Counted from the first letter of the stretch, positions 11,090-20,866 are shown. The stretch: DNA of 39,347 nt from Priapulus caudatus (GCF_000485595.1 NW_014577125.1:221311-260657), one strand, 5' to 3'. The notes: a model not told the origin generated them from the sequence alone. Numbers and translations: made by a program.

Positions 11090-11772
11090 CAGGCCATGGT
11101 ATCGAGTCCGCCTCACTTAAACCACTCCTATACTGGAGTGCCTGACGCTCACCCCTTCCCCCTCGTCTCGCTCGCAGCTCTGCTCTTTGCAGCCTTCTCA
11201 GCGTAGCGCTCTTACTGGAGCCGACTCGCTCGTCCGCACTACACGTGGCCCCCTCTCGGTCGGCGGCATCGTCTGGTCCGATCCCTCGTATTGCTTGTGT
11301 AAACCCACAGCTCTTCCCTCCTCTCCTTTATACTTGCCGCACTGACGTCGGGACGTCTTTTCCTGGACGTCGTGGAGGTGCCGTTCTAGCGTTTTAAATC
11401 GGCGTATCGATTTTTCTGGTTACCAGTCCCTCCTGCCCTCCATGACGCTCTGCCTGTCCTACCATCGATCCTCATTTCTCTTCGTCACAACGAGGGGTTT
11501 AGGCCCAAACGGCTTTTGTCGGTCGGACTTTTCCTATGCCCTTCTCTCAGGAGCAACCGGTTTTCACAATTTTATATCACCAGACTTCTGTCTGGACATA
11601 TTGCCTTTTCGATCCGTATACACCTTCATCCTGCCGCTTTAAAGACTTCGGCTTTGTCCTTCTGAGTTGTGTTTGCGGACGTCCGTGCTGTTGCGGTGAT
11701 TCTCTTCGTACGGCGATCCGTTGTAGGGTGTTTTGGATGGCGTCCCATCCTCCGAACATCAGCGTATCGATT
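11090..11772. other. GC-richer anomalous block ending at the assembly gap
   Basis: Base composition is clearly more GC- and CpG-rich than its surroundings, with repeated GACGTC/GGACGTC and CGTATCGATT (11402 and at the gap edge, 11763). It may be part of an unidentified mobile element. No protein recognised. Confidence 0.4.
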
Positions 11773-11782
11773 NNNNNNNNNN
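11773..11782. other. Assembly gap (10 N)
   Basis: Ten N bases. The gap lies between the block holding the ABC terminal exon and SCO1 exon 1 and the block holding the two missing ABC exons, so it coincides with one breakpoint of the exon scrambling. Confidence 1.
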
Positions 11783-12106
11783 AAACTTGGGCCTTTTTTC
11801 TTCCTCTATACCCTCTATGCTAGACTGACATCTAGGGAATTATTTTCTTACACATATTACACTTATGATAAACCACTATAGTCTCAGTAGCCTCAGACTT
11901 GGCAGGAAGAGATATCTAGAAAGCTTGTTCTATATATATATATATTATATTAACATTGATGATTTATTTCATTTACTAAAAAATCCAAAATTCCCGCATC
12001 CGATATTAATATTAATTAAATTCTTAATTTTCAAAAAATTAAAATTCGATCAAGTCGTAAGAACAGGAAGTGTGCATGGTTGCATTTTATGTCTTTTCTT
12101 GCATAG

Positions 12107-12310
12107 CTTATTGACGGCAAGGACCTGCGAACGATTAACATCAACTGGCTCCGCAGCATTATCAGCATTGTCAGTCAGGAGCCGGTGCTATTCGACAACA
12201 CTATACGCAGCAACATCAATTATGGCGTGGAGGAGGAGCTGCCGATGGCTGTCATCGAAGAAGCAGCCAAGATCGCCAACATACACGACTTCATCGTCTC
12301 TCTTCCAGAC
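12107..12310 (+). CDS. ABCB1: ABCB1-like NBD2 exon with Q-loop (displaced)
   Basis: This phase-0 exon of 68 codons runs between the acceptor TTGCATAG and the donor GTACGT. It begins [11 protein letters not shown] and contains the Q-loop ([11 protein letters not shown]) and TIRSNINYG, ending HDFIVSLPD. It continues the Walker A exon that ends FYDPQYGCV at 5211 without loss or gain of a residue: both borders are phase 0, and the sum reads like a normal ABCB NBD2. It is located about 6.9 kb from that exon and beyond the gene's own stop codon, just after the 10-N assembly gap. Confidence 0.93.
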
Positions 12311-12622
12311 GTACGTGCAGTGGCGCCACCTGAAGTGTCACCGAGAAACATTATATTATGCGATTCCGGCATTTTCAAAGATGAATAAAATGAGAGAATG
12401 AAGAAAAAATACAGAATTCAGCTAGCAACCCTGTTTGGTGTTGTGTAGTTGTAACTGTTCACAATAGGGCATAAATTTAGAAGAATAGAATAGGGAAGGC
12501 GGGAGGAAAGGAATTGCTTCATGTTGCTGCTTCACTGTCACTGCAAATCTAGTGTGGAATATATTGCACTTCCGTGCCTGTAAACTAACACGCTATCTCC
12601 TTGCTGCTGTCATCATTTTCAG

Positions 12623-12769
12623 CAATACAATACGATGGTGGGTGAGAAGGGCACTCAGCTGTCCGGTGGCCAGAAGCAGCGGGTTGCCATTGCTCGTGCC
12701 CTGGTGAGGAAGCCACGAATCCTCATTCTCGACGAGGCAACATCCGCTCTGGACACGGAGAGTGAGAGG
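12623..12769 (+). CDS. ABCB1: ABCB1-like NBD2 exon with signature and Walker B (displaced)
   Basis: This phase-0 exon of 49 codons starts [12 protein letters not shown]. It contains the ABC signature (LSGGQKQR), Walker B ([12 protein letters not shown]) and the D-loop, ending TESER before the donor GTAAGT. All catalytic elements are intact, including the Walker B glutamate. Its proper downstream partner is the terminal exon at 5980-6186. In the window it is instead followed, 265 bp later, by SCO1 exon 4. Confidence 0.93.
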
Positions 12770-13034
12770 GTAAGTCCACTAAGCACGTACGTGGCTCGGA
12801 AAGATCTGTCTGTCAAAGAGTATGGTTTTAGGGCATGTGTAGTGAACCCTGATTTACTTTGTTGCTTAGTTTCTTATAGTTACATAGTTGCACTTGGTAC
12901 TGAGAGTGAGAGGGTAGATCCATCAAATCTGTGCTTCAGAAATATTGCCCATGATGATAATGGCATGATGATATTGCCATGATGATATTGCAGAGGGAGG
13001 GGAGAAATAATAAGCATTATGGGTTGTTTTTCAG

Positions 13035-14820
13035 CTATAGATAAAGAGCGAAAGCGTTCACTAGGCAAGGCAAAGCTTGGTGGCGATTTTAACCTAATCG
13101 ATCACCATGGCAAGCCGCGATCCAGTAAAGACTTTCTCGGCCAGTGGATGTTACTGTATTTTGGCTTCACTCATTGCCCGGATATCTGTCCAGATGAGAT
13201 TGAGAAGATGTGTGAGGTGGTAGATAAGATAGGTGCGTTGTGCATATTTAAGAATTCTTAATGGTGAAAATTTGGCAACTCATGACAGGTAACAGGAAGT
13301 ATATAATATTCTTTTTGTGGAAAAACTGATCATCTAAACCTTAGGTTTGTAATTAGTAATATAAATGTTATAATGTTTTGAAGTGGTGTTAAAAATATTT
13401 TTACATGGCAATGCACAATTCCAAAGTGAGTTGGAAAAAAAGACAATGCACGAATGAGTGAGGGATAGAGATGTAGACAGGTGAGAAAAAGTAAAGAGTA
13501 AGCAATAGGAATAGAAAATGTTCATCCTCTTCTATTTCACTAACATAAAACTCCCTTGTTTTTCCACAGAGGCGATGGAGAATATACCAGGTGTTACACC
13601 ACTTTTCATAACAGTAGATCCAGATAGGGATGATGTGGCAACTGTGAAGCAATATGTTGAAGGTAATAACAAGCAAGTTAATTGTATCTTTCATAAGAGG
13701 TGGGGCGATACAGGTAACTCGCGATATATGACGCGTATCAGGATACGATACATACTGAGATACTTTCAAGAGAAACTACCTAGCAAAGTATATACTTAAC
13801 TTGTTCTTTACCCATCATGAATGCTTACAAATCAGTATCAGTTAGTAAACAACTGCTATTGAACTGCAAATTGTGTCATGCTTTGTTTGTTTTCTGACGA
13901 AACTATGTTACCAAATGATATAATTTTATTCAGTAGAGTATTGATCATGACATGTGTGTCACAAATAGTCAAACGTATCGATACATATATCATCAAGATT
14001 TGTATTGCAATACAACTATATATTAATAAACCGTCCCACCCCTGTTTATCATAGTAGATGAATTTAGTATATTAGGATGAAGAAACAAGTTTCTAAAAGT
14101 TATGAAAATATTGTTTTACACAACAAAAGAACTAAAAACATATCCCTTATTTGATTGAATAATTTCATCGGATCTCTATGGCTCACATGCTAATAAAGTT
14201 TATCTCAGTTAGATCCATCAGTTCGATTTTTAACTTAATTTGGATCTAACTGAGATAAACTTTATTAGCATATCCCTTATTCTTTTTGTATCATTATATT
14301 TGCTGAAATGTATAATCGGTACATCATTTTACAGAGTTTTCTCCAAAACTACTTGGTTTGACTGGGTCAAAAGAACAGCTGCAAGAGGTGTGCCGTGCGT
14401 ATAGAGTGTATTACAGTGCAGGACCACGAGATGATGACGATGACTACATTGTAAGCACTTATATAAGTAATGCCTGCAAATGAATTCATCTTACACATTC
14501 CTATTCTTATGATATGTGTGCATTCCTGTGTCGTTATAATATATGTGTACGTGTAACATTTGAGCTTTGTATATGATTTTCTAATGGTGACAAAAATTGT
14601 CCAAACAAACCCACAAACAGCAAGCAAAATTTGTGGCACTACTTGCTAATGGCTTCTCTTGGGTGTTTAGGTGGATCATACAATCATCATGTATTTCATA
14701 AATCCGGATGGGGAGTTCCTCGACTACTACGGGCAGAACAAGACCGCTGATGAGGTTGTCAGCAGTATCAGCGTACACATGGTGAAGCATCAGAACTCCA
14801 AGAAGCTGCTTAGCTGGTGA
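13035..14820 (+). CDS. SCO1: SCO1 exons 4-7 (copper-binding thioredoxin-like domain)
   Basis: Exons are 13035-13232, 13570-13662, 14335-14450 and 14671-14820, all with GT..AG borders and consistent phases (1,1,0). The protein continues [17 protein letters not shown], then the copper-binding CxxxC motif in CPDICP, then [22 protein letters not shown] and the distal copper ligand histidine in VDHTIIMYF; stop TGA is at 14818-14820. SCO1 is an inner-membrane copper metallochaperone that delivers copper to the CuA site of COX2 during cytochrome c oxidase assembly. All metal ligands are present. It converges on AURKAIP1, with poly(A) signal AATAAA at 15325. SCO2 is not excluded, but a single SCO gene is usual in invertebrates. 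The first three exons are out of order upstream. Confidence 0.93.
14188..14270. repeat. Perfect 30-bp inverted repeat in SCO1 intron 5
   Basis: The arms 14188-14217 and 14241-14270 are exact reverse complements (TGCTAATAAAGTTTATCTCA...). CATATCCCTTATT occurs just after the right arm (14269-14281) and also at 14149-14161. Confidence 0.92.
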
Positions 14821-15324
14821 ATACAAAAGACCGATTGTTTTTTTGGAAAGTGAACTGCCAGTTAGGTCTTTTAGTGAGAAATTCTTTAAGAAGGCATGGC
14901 AAATAACGGGGTAAAATAGCGCCCGAGTGACGAGGTATTGCTGTGTAGATGAAGTGAACTTGGTACCATTGTCGCCAGTGATCGAAAATGTAGGTAGCAA
15001 TAATATCTAGTTGACCTCGGGAAAAAATCCAACTCATTCCAGATAAGTGCAGATATAATACAAAAGTGTCACATTCTTAATTAATACTTTGGATTAGAAC
15101 AAAAAGTATTTTCTGATTAGTAATAGATGAAGTAACTGGCAACAAATGTAAGGCATGTTTTACTATTGTTGAGCAGCATTATTAAAAAATTGTAAATTCG
15201 AATGAAATATTAAAAAACTGTTTCAATTTGTTCACGCAGTGTTCGTGTGTTAGATACAGCACACACGCATGCACACGCACGCCCACACAACAGGTGTAAG
15301 TACAGCTTGCATTTGCAAAAATAC

Positions 15325-15330
15325 AATAAA
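15325..15330 (+). other. SCO1 poly(A) signal candidate
   Basis: This canonical AATAAA lies about 505 bp after the SCO1 stop and I saw no other between them. It is 32 bp from the opposing AURKAIP1 signal. Confidence 0.55.
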
Positions 15331-15361
15331 CAAAATAATTTATAGCAACTTAATTCATTTT

Positions 15362-15367
15362 TTTATT
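15362..15367 (-). other. AURKAIP1 poly(A) signal candidate
   Basis: The + strand TTTATT reads AATAAA on the minus strand, 66 bp beyond the AURKAIP1 stop. Cleavage 10-30 bases further would fall at or inside the SCO1 poly(A) signal region. Confidence 0.55.
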
Positions 15368-15432
15368 TTTTCTCGAGTTCACAAATATTTAATTCAAATT
15401 ATACCCCACTTGTAAATGAGCTGACCGTTTCA

Positions 15433-17750
15433 TCACTCGTACGACTGCACTGGAGGCTTAGGTATGACTTGAAAGCCTGGTGGCATCCGCAACCGTTTCC
15501 CCTTCACAGGGTTATTCTGCCAGTAGACGACATCATTGTACTTGTTCAGTGTGGATTTCACATGTTGCTCTGCATCAAACTCCTCTGCCCCCTGTAAGTA
15601 AATATACATTGTAACTGGCTGTGATAATACAGCAAATAATAAAACGTTAAATAATTTCAAAGTGAATCTTTTCCCATGTTAGTGACTTGTGTTACAATTT
15701 ATTAAAACTATCCTTATTACCATAAGGTTGAATTTTTTTTAAATAAAATTTGTGAATTTCTGAACCCCGAGTGTATATATAATCTTGATTACTGCAATGC
15801 AGAATTGGGGGTGCTACTACTGTTTGCGATTTCTCACTTCTGGCTGAATTACCTTTGATGACATTGACAATATTCGTTTAGAAAATGGTTCACAAATATG
15901 CAGTATATAACAGAAAATAGGCTGTATCACATAAACACTCGTAAGCATATTTATAACTTACATGTAGCACCAATGCTAGTTCTTTCTGCAAGGCTTTCTC
16001 TTTTCTCTTTATTCGCTTCTGCTTCACCTGTTGACATGAATAAATATGTATTAAAATCATTCATAACCTCGACTTTGTTGGTAGCTGAGGTATGGACACA
16101 TCAGAAATGCTATAACTCGTAAAGTTTGAATGCGCAATGTTCAGTAAACCAAATTGCTTTTCTCGAGCTGCTTCTATGGTCCATCCAAAAAATACCAGTG
16201 CAACTGTAATGACAGACGCACCCTTCGGTAGGCAAATCGCATCTTCTTCTTCAGCTTCTTCAGTTTATGCTTGTTCATTTTTGAACGCCTAATCTTTATC
16301 ATCCCGCACGGCATCTTGCCCTTGGCGATAATCTCCTCCACCGGCAGCCTCTGCGGCATCTCTAGTGACACGTCCGAACGAACGGGCTCCACCTTTTCCT
16401 CAGTTGCAACACCAGGCACCTCCTTCTCAGTCACCTCTGCGCCAGGCACAGTGTATATTATTGGCACGACTGTCTTAGGTGCTGTCGGACATTCATACTT
16501 AAATTGTGATGTTTCTCCGTAGCAGCGCAGTTTAGTAGTCCCACGTGTTGCTACAAAGGTGCTTGTAGGCATTTCAACTTGTCCATAATATAATGGCAGT
16601 TTGTGCAATCGTGCTGCCTTGTCGTTCTTGCCCACTAACAGGGAACTAAATGTCTCGGAGAGTTCTGCGACAGTAGTATCAAGGACTTTACATTTCGACC
16701 TTTCACTGGAGCTTTCTTCAATTGCTGTGATACCATAGACAACACCTGGGAACCGACTCACTTGGCTCTTACTCTGTGACGAAACAGTACCTAAAAATAC
16801 ATATTTATAGTACTTTAGCTTATTAATATTAGTTATACATTTTACAATAGCACTTTTACGAGTGGCGCTGCCTGTTACACTGTCACTGGTTACAGAAAAA
16901 TCTGTATCTCCGAAGGAATACATTACACCTCAAAATATATACGTACAAGTATAATAATGTATCATGCAGTAATTACCAATGCATCGTATGACATAACTGA
17001 TAAACTAAGTCATAACCAATAAATAGTGATCTGGAAATTTTATAATCTGATGCTATTCTAATCTAGGGTTCAATAGGGGGCCACAACCAAAATACGGTGA
17101 ACTTTTGTACGATGTTTTTACGCTGTGGCTATATGCCTGGCAGCCGGGCATGGTCTTCGATTTCCTAAATGCCCGGCAGTTCCTAACCCTAACCCTTGTT
17201 TACTTGAGATAACGCTGAAAATTAAAAACTGCCGGGCATTTAGGAAATCGAAGACCGTGCCCGGCAGCCGTCAGATATATGCCGGCTGCCGGCATATAGC
17301 CACTCTGATGTTTTAAATGTTTCTGACCATGTAATATTAAAACTCTAAGATTAAGAAATATCGGCCCTAGTCTAGAAGACATACAATGATACATATGTCC
17401 CACAATACCCTACTTCATGTCTACGACTACAATACAATACACAATGGCCGGGTCATGTCTTCTAGACTAGCTCCGAAATATCTACTAGTACTAATCTAGC
17501 TTTATTAATTGACATTGACAATTCACTAGGCCTATTAATCACGACACTAGGCCTAAAGTATATTGACATTGTTTTGATTATTTTTCACACGCACTGACTG
17601 ACTCATGACCGATTGATTGAGTTCGACTGTCTACAGTCTAGTTCAACTGACGTCGTTAATTTTAAGAAGCTATTATTAATTACCTATTCCAGAAATAACA
17701 ACGTGGCGAAAATATGAAGAACTGCTCGATCGCGTTAAACAGGGTAACAT
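15433..17750 (-). CDS. AURKAIP1: AURKAIP1 / mitochondrial small ribosomal subunit protein mS38, complete
   Basis: Four minus-strand exons: 17684-17750 (start ATG), 16222-16790, 15962-16027 and 15433-15591 (stop). Phases 1, 0 and 0 match at every junction, giving 286 aa. Exon 1 is a short Arg/Ser-rich presequence (MLPCLTRSSSSYF) fitting mitochondrial import. The diagnostic part is GMIKIRRSKMNKHK followed by KKLKKKMRFAYRR at the end of exon 2, the basic C-terminal mS38 signature that contacts 12S rRNA at the decoding centre. Exon 3 adds a second basic helix (KQKRIKRKEKALQ). Exon 4 ends PPGFQVIPKPP. The acidic and Pro/Val-rich middle is poorly conserved. Human AURKAIP1 was first described as an Aurora-A interactor, but its main role is in the mitoribosome. 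Exon 1 was chosen because it alone gives a phase-1 donor after an ATG; an alternative in-exon ATG at about 16923 lacks a good donor. Confidence 0.82.
17121..17307. mobile_element. Hairpin hAT-type MITE, about 187 bp
   Basis: The arms carry TGGCTATATGCC at both ends and a long inverted CGGGCATTTAGGAAATCGAA core. The right end reads CAGAGTGGC when reversed, a hAT-like terminus. The flanks ATGTTTTTA (left) and ATGTTTTA (right) fit an 8-bp target duplication with one T slipped. The centre contains CCTAACCCTAACCC. Confidence 0.7.
17361..17476. repeat. Inverted repeat around CTAGTCTAGAAGACAT
   Basis: CTAGTCTAGAAGACAT near 17367 and its complement near 17454-17470 form a stem with a loop of about 70 bp. 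It lies in the region upstream of the AURKAIP1 exon-2 side. Confidence 0.7.
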
Positions 17751-17901
17751 GTTTCAAGGTTGAAATACATCAACAAGCACTACACTATAGAAACATCGGC
17801 GAAGACAGCATGAACGTGTGTGCTCGTTACAGCACTCAGATTCAACATGGCTGAAGTCGCTGAACGCACACAGGCACACGCACGCACGCACGCACGCACG
17901 C

Positions 17902-18132
17902 CAGGGGCGTAGCTACGAGGAGGCCTGGGGGGGGGGCACGTGCCCCCCATAAATTTTCTGTGCCCCCCTCAGGTACCCCCCTCTGAAAATTCATGCTTGA
18001 TAAAAAAAATTGAATTAAAAACAATGCCGTTAGAACAGTATAATACAAAGAAAAGTTATATATTGTGCCCCCCCACGAAAATGTAAGGCCCCCCCAGTCC
18101 CCCCTCGCTGAAAAATCCTAGCTACGCCACTG
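17902..18132. mobile_element. hAT-type MITE inserted in (ACGC)n
   Basis: The terminal repeats CAGGGGCGTAGCTACGAG (left) and CAGTGGCGTAGCTAGG (reversed right) are followed by G/C homopolymer subterminal runs. Both sides are (ACGC)n, consistent with an ACGCACGC 8-bp target duplication, though the microsatellite makes this ambiguous. Confidence 0.8.
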
Positions 18133-18159
18133 ACGCACGCACGCACGCGCACACACACG

Positions 18160-18234
<75 letters not shown>
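18133..18234. repeat. (ACGC)n/(CA)n microsatellite
   Basis: The right-hand remainder of the tetranucleotide tract, passing into (CA)n. Confidence 0.95.
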
Positions 18235-18250
<16 letters not shown>

Positions 18251-18335
18251 CAGAAGTAGATAATAGGAAACTATTCTACTACCGGTATTCCCTATTTCCC
18301 TACTATTCCTATCTACTTCTGATATATATATATAT
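18235..18335. repeat. AT hairpin element, copy 2
   Basis: TATATATCAGAAGTAGATA and its exact complement TATCTACTTCTGATATATA surround a centre with the near-palindrome CTACCGGTA. It is the same family as 9268-9330. Confidence 0.82.
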
Positions 18336-18596
18336 AATTATTATATATGAGGAGGGGGTCAGGAGGTTGTCTTCCTCTCGCCTCCCTCCCCTCTCCTCCC
18401 ACCTCCCTCCCTCAACACCTCCAGGATCCTTTATATTTTGCATTTTCTTTTTTTGAATGTCACAATTAGTATCTCCATGGTTTCTCTGACAGTTTGCGTA
18501 ATAATGTATTAATCCTGTACAATGTATTTTCTCATGTATTTATTTCTCGTGCTATGGATTTCTTTTATTTTTCTCTACTTATAGTATATACCGGTA

Positions 18597-18612
18597 CTCT
18601 CTCTCTTTCTCG

Positions 18613-18672
<60 letters not shown>
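18597..18672. repeat. (CT)n microsatellite
   Basis: An uninterrupted CT run, followed by C-rich low-complexity sequence to 18820. Confidence 0.95.
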
Positions 18673-18897
18673 GTCTTTCTCTTTTTGTCAATCCTCCCGC
18701 CCACTGGCCTCCCCACTCCTTCCCCTCCAGCTTGCCGTCCTCTTTTCTCCTGTCTCTCGCCCCATCCTCTCCCGTCTCCCGTCCCCCCTCTCCCGTACCC
18801 CCGCCCCCTGTAACCCCTCATCTATATGTATATCTATAATATAATATAATATATATGGATGTGGGGCCATAGATAACACATATACATTGATAAAAAT

Positions 18898-19072
18898 GTG
18901 GGCGAGCGGGCGCGCGCGTGCGTGCGTGCGTGCGTGCGCGTGCGTGCGCGTGCGTGCGTGCGTGCGTGTGTGTGTATGTGTGTGTGTGTGTGTGTGTGTG
19001 CGTGTGTGTGTGTGTGTGTGCGCGCTCGTGTGTGTGTGTGCGTGTGTGTGTACTACATGTGTGCGTGCGTTC
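18898..19072. repeat. (GTGC)n/(GT)n microsatellite
   Basis: GCGT tetramers pass into GT dinucleotides with CGCG interruptions. Cys/Val-rich open frames are artefacts. Confidence 0.95.
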
Positions 19073-19477
19073 GTGTGTATTATAGACTGTAGTTGAGGCA
19101 TAGATATCTGACTGTAGTTGGGCCGTCTAAATTGATATCGTCAACGTGTACTGAATCCTAATCGTTATAGATGGCGCTGTGACTCACGCCTAAAAACGAT
19201 GGTAAATTCTATAACTACAAGTAACAAGGAGAAGATTCATTTGTTATTAATGTTTTGGTGTCTGAGAGCTTATGTGAGTATGAGGAATAACGCAGTTTGC
19301 AAATTCGTTTGTTTATTCAATTTATTTAGTGATAACGTGATGTCGCGTATGCTATTAGTATTATATCCGCGCTTCTCAAATTGATCTGAACAGTGAACAG
19401 TTACAGTGCAAGTTGAAATGGACTAGTCAGTAGGCCTAGCCTACAGACTACAGTACTCAGTAGTCAGTAGGCCCATT

Positions 19478-19522
19478 ACTACTACTAGTAGTACTACTAG
19501 TACTACTACTACTAGTACTACA
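19478..19522. repeat. ACT/AGT triplet tract
   Basis: Self-complementary CTACTAGTAGTACTACTAGT pattern, able to fold on itself. Confidence 0.85.
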
Positions 19523-19679
19523 CCGTACACGCTCTACAGTACACTCACACTTAGCCCGACCAGGCTGTGTGACTAACGAGTAACGTCAATATTATTATGA
19601 ATATATACACAGTCTGACATCCATCCATTGCCATTGGATAATCTTGTACCTGTACAAAAACTGCCGAACAATTACGTAT

Positions 19680-20254
19680 CGACGTGGATATTCGTCCGAG
19701 CATCGTACACCTGTTTGTATGCGCTATTCGTCTGAGCAGTTGTTGGGCATGCGCTGTTCATGTTGCATGCCGCAGGCGCACCTCACGAGCGCCGTAGGTA
19801 GGAAGTTTGAAGGTGGGTCTAGTTTTTAATTTTTAAATCTAGACGCTCTAAAATGCTATTTACTCTTTCGATTTTTGATTATTTTATGCCCTTTAGGCTG
19901 GGGGCCTGTAGCGTTTTGCTACGGCAGCCCTACAGCTGTGACGCCCCTGCATACATGCGTTGCGTATGTGGTTATACACCATAGATAGTGTTTGGTACTA
20001 TCACTCGCGTATATATACGAAACCGAGAGTATAATAAGAGAACCGAGTCGTTTTATAGTTAGTGTTAGGGTTAGTGCTGGGGTTAGGATTAGGGTTAGGG
20101 TTAGAGAGTAGGCGTGTTTAGGGAGTAGGCGCCTCCCTAAACTAGCATTATATTACATTTATGTAATGCAACATGAACAGCGCATGCGCTACAACTGCTC
20201 GGACGAATAGCTCATACGAACAGGTGTCCGATGCTCGGACGAATATCCACGTCC
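19680..20254. mobile_element. MULE-like nonautonomous element, about 575 bp, with 9-bp target duplication
   Basis: About 100-bp terminal inverted repeats: left GACGTGGATATTCGTCCGAG (19681 on) matches the reverse complement of the right end (20165-20253) with few differences, down to GTTCATGTTGC. ATTACGTAT flanks both ends (19671-19679 and 20255-20263). Long TIRs with 9-bp duplications are the hallmark of Mutator-like elements. The interior has no transposase, a telomere-like tract and a GACGCCCCTGC sequence that may be the end of a nested hAT-like insert. Confidence 0.85.
20069..20106 (+). repeat. Telomere-like TTAGGG tract inside the MULE-like element
   Basis: Degenerate GGGTTAG hexamers (GGATTAGGGTTAGGGTTAG) between the TIRs. 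Too short and imperfect to mark a chromosome end. Confidence 0.7.
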
Positions 20255-20439
20255 ATTACGTATATCTCAAATAAAATAATCATCTAAGTATTTCTGCCTT
20301 GTTTTGTAACAAGTATAACCTTCACGTTATAAGTTATAGTATTCCAGCATTGTTATTAAAACTAATAGTAATACCTCAGTTCGCTGTGCACAGTGTAATT
20401 TTCAAGAGCCGAACCTAAATTTCACTTTAACCGCCATGT

Positions 20440-20530
20440 TTACACTGCGCATGCGTTTCGATTGGAAAACCCGAAACGACCCATAGCTGCCCATGTGTTT
20501 TTTTTACATTTCGGGTGACGTCACGCATGT
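20440..20530 (+). promoter_or_regulatory. Possible promoter with NRF1-like and CRE sites
   Basis: TGCGCATGCG (20446-20455, NRF1-like) and the perfect CRE TGACGTCA (20516-20523) lie in a CpG-containing patch. The nearest + gene is WDR5 (ATG at 22657), whose first coding exon is preceded by an acceptor, so an upstream 5'UTR exon is expected. The link is inference. Confidence 0.3.
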
Positions 20531-20866
20531 ACACAACAACATTTGAAAACGAAACGCAAGTACTTGAAGTAGTGCTAGCACTTTGAGGAATAAATGCATA
20601 AATACATGGTTTAAAGTTGTGGAAAGTGTTCAAAAAGCTAGGTGATATGTCCATGTACATAAATAAGTGTTAAAAAGCCCGATCATTTTGCGTTTTGTGA
20701 GCCATTTTTCGTGGAAGCATTGGGGGACAGGTGCAGTTACGAAACCTGGCATAAAATGTTCTATAGCCATGAGGCAACTGTACGCGGGCTATAGTACTAG
20801 AGCTAACTCGCACTGTAATGTGTACAGTAGTCTAGCAAGTATAGAATGAGATGGAAACGATTCAAA

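Noticed and set aside
188-12769. Two separate ABC transporter genes, one at 188-6186 and one near 12107
   Set aside because: No element of NBD2 is present twice. The exons at 12107 and 12623 supply exactly the residues missing between 5211 and 5980, with phase 0 at every border.
16271-16522. Plus-strand 83-aa frame
   Set aside because: Antisense shadow of the AURKAIP1 second exon.
16174-16923. Single-exon 249-aa AURKAIP1 starting at 16923
   Set aside because: The part upstream of 16790 is intron-like, an acceptor TTTTTAG lies at 16791-16797, and the reading beyond 16222 runs through a GTGCGT donor. The spliced model matches the family better.
20069-20106. Chromosome-end telomere repeat
   Set aside because: Short, degenerate and enclosed between transposon TIRs with unique sequence on both sides.
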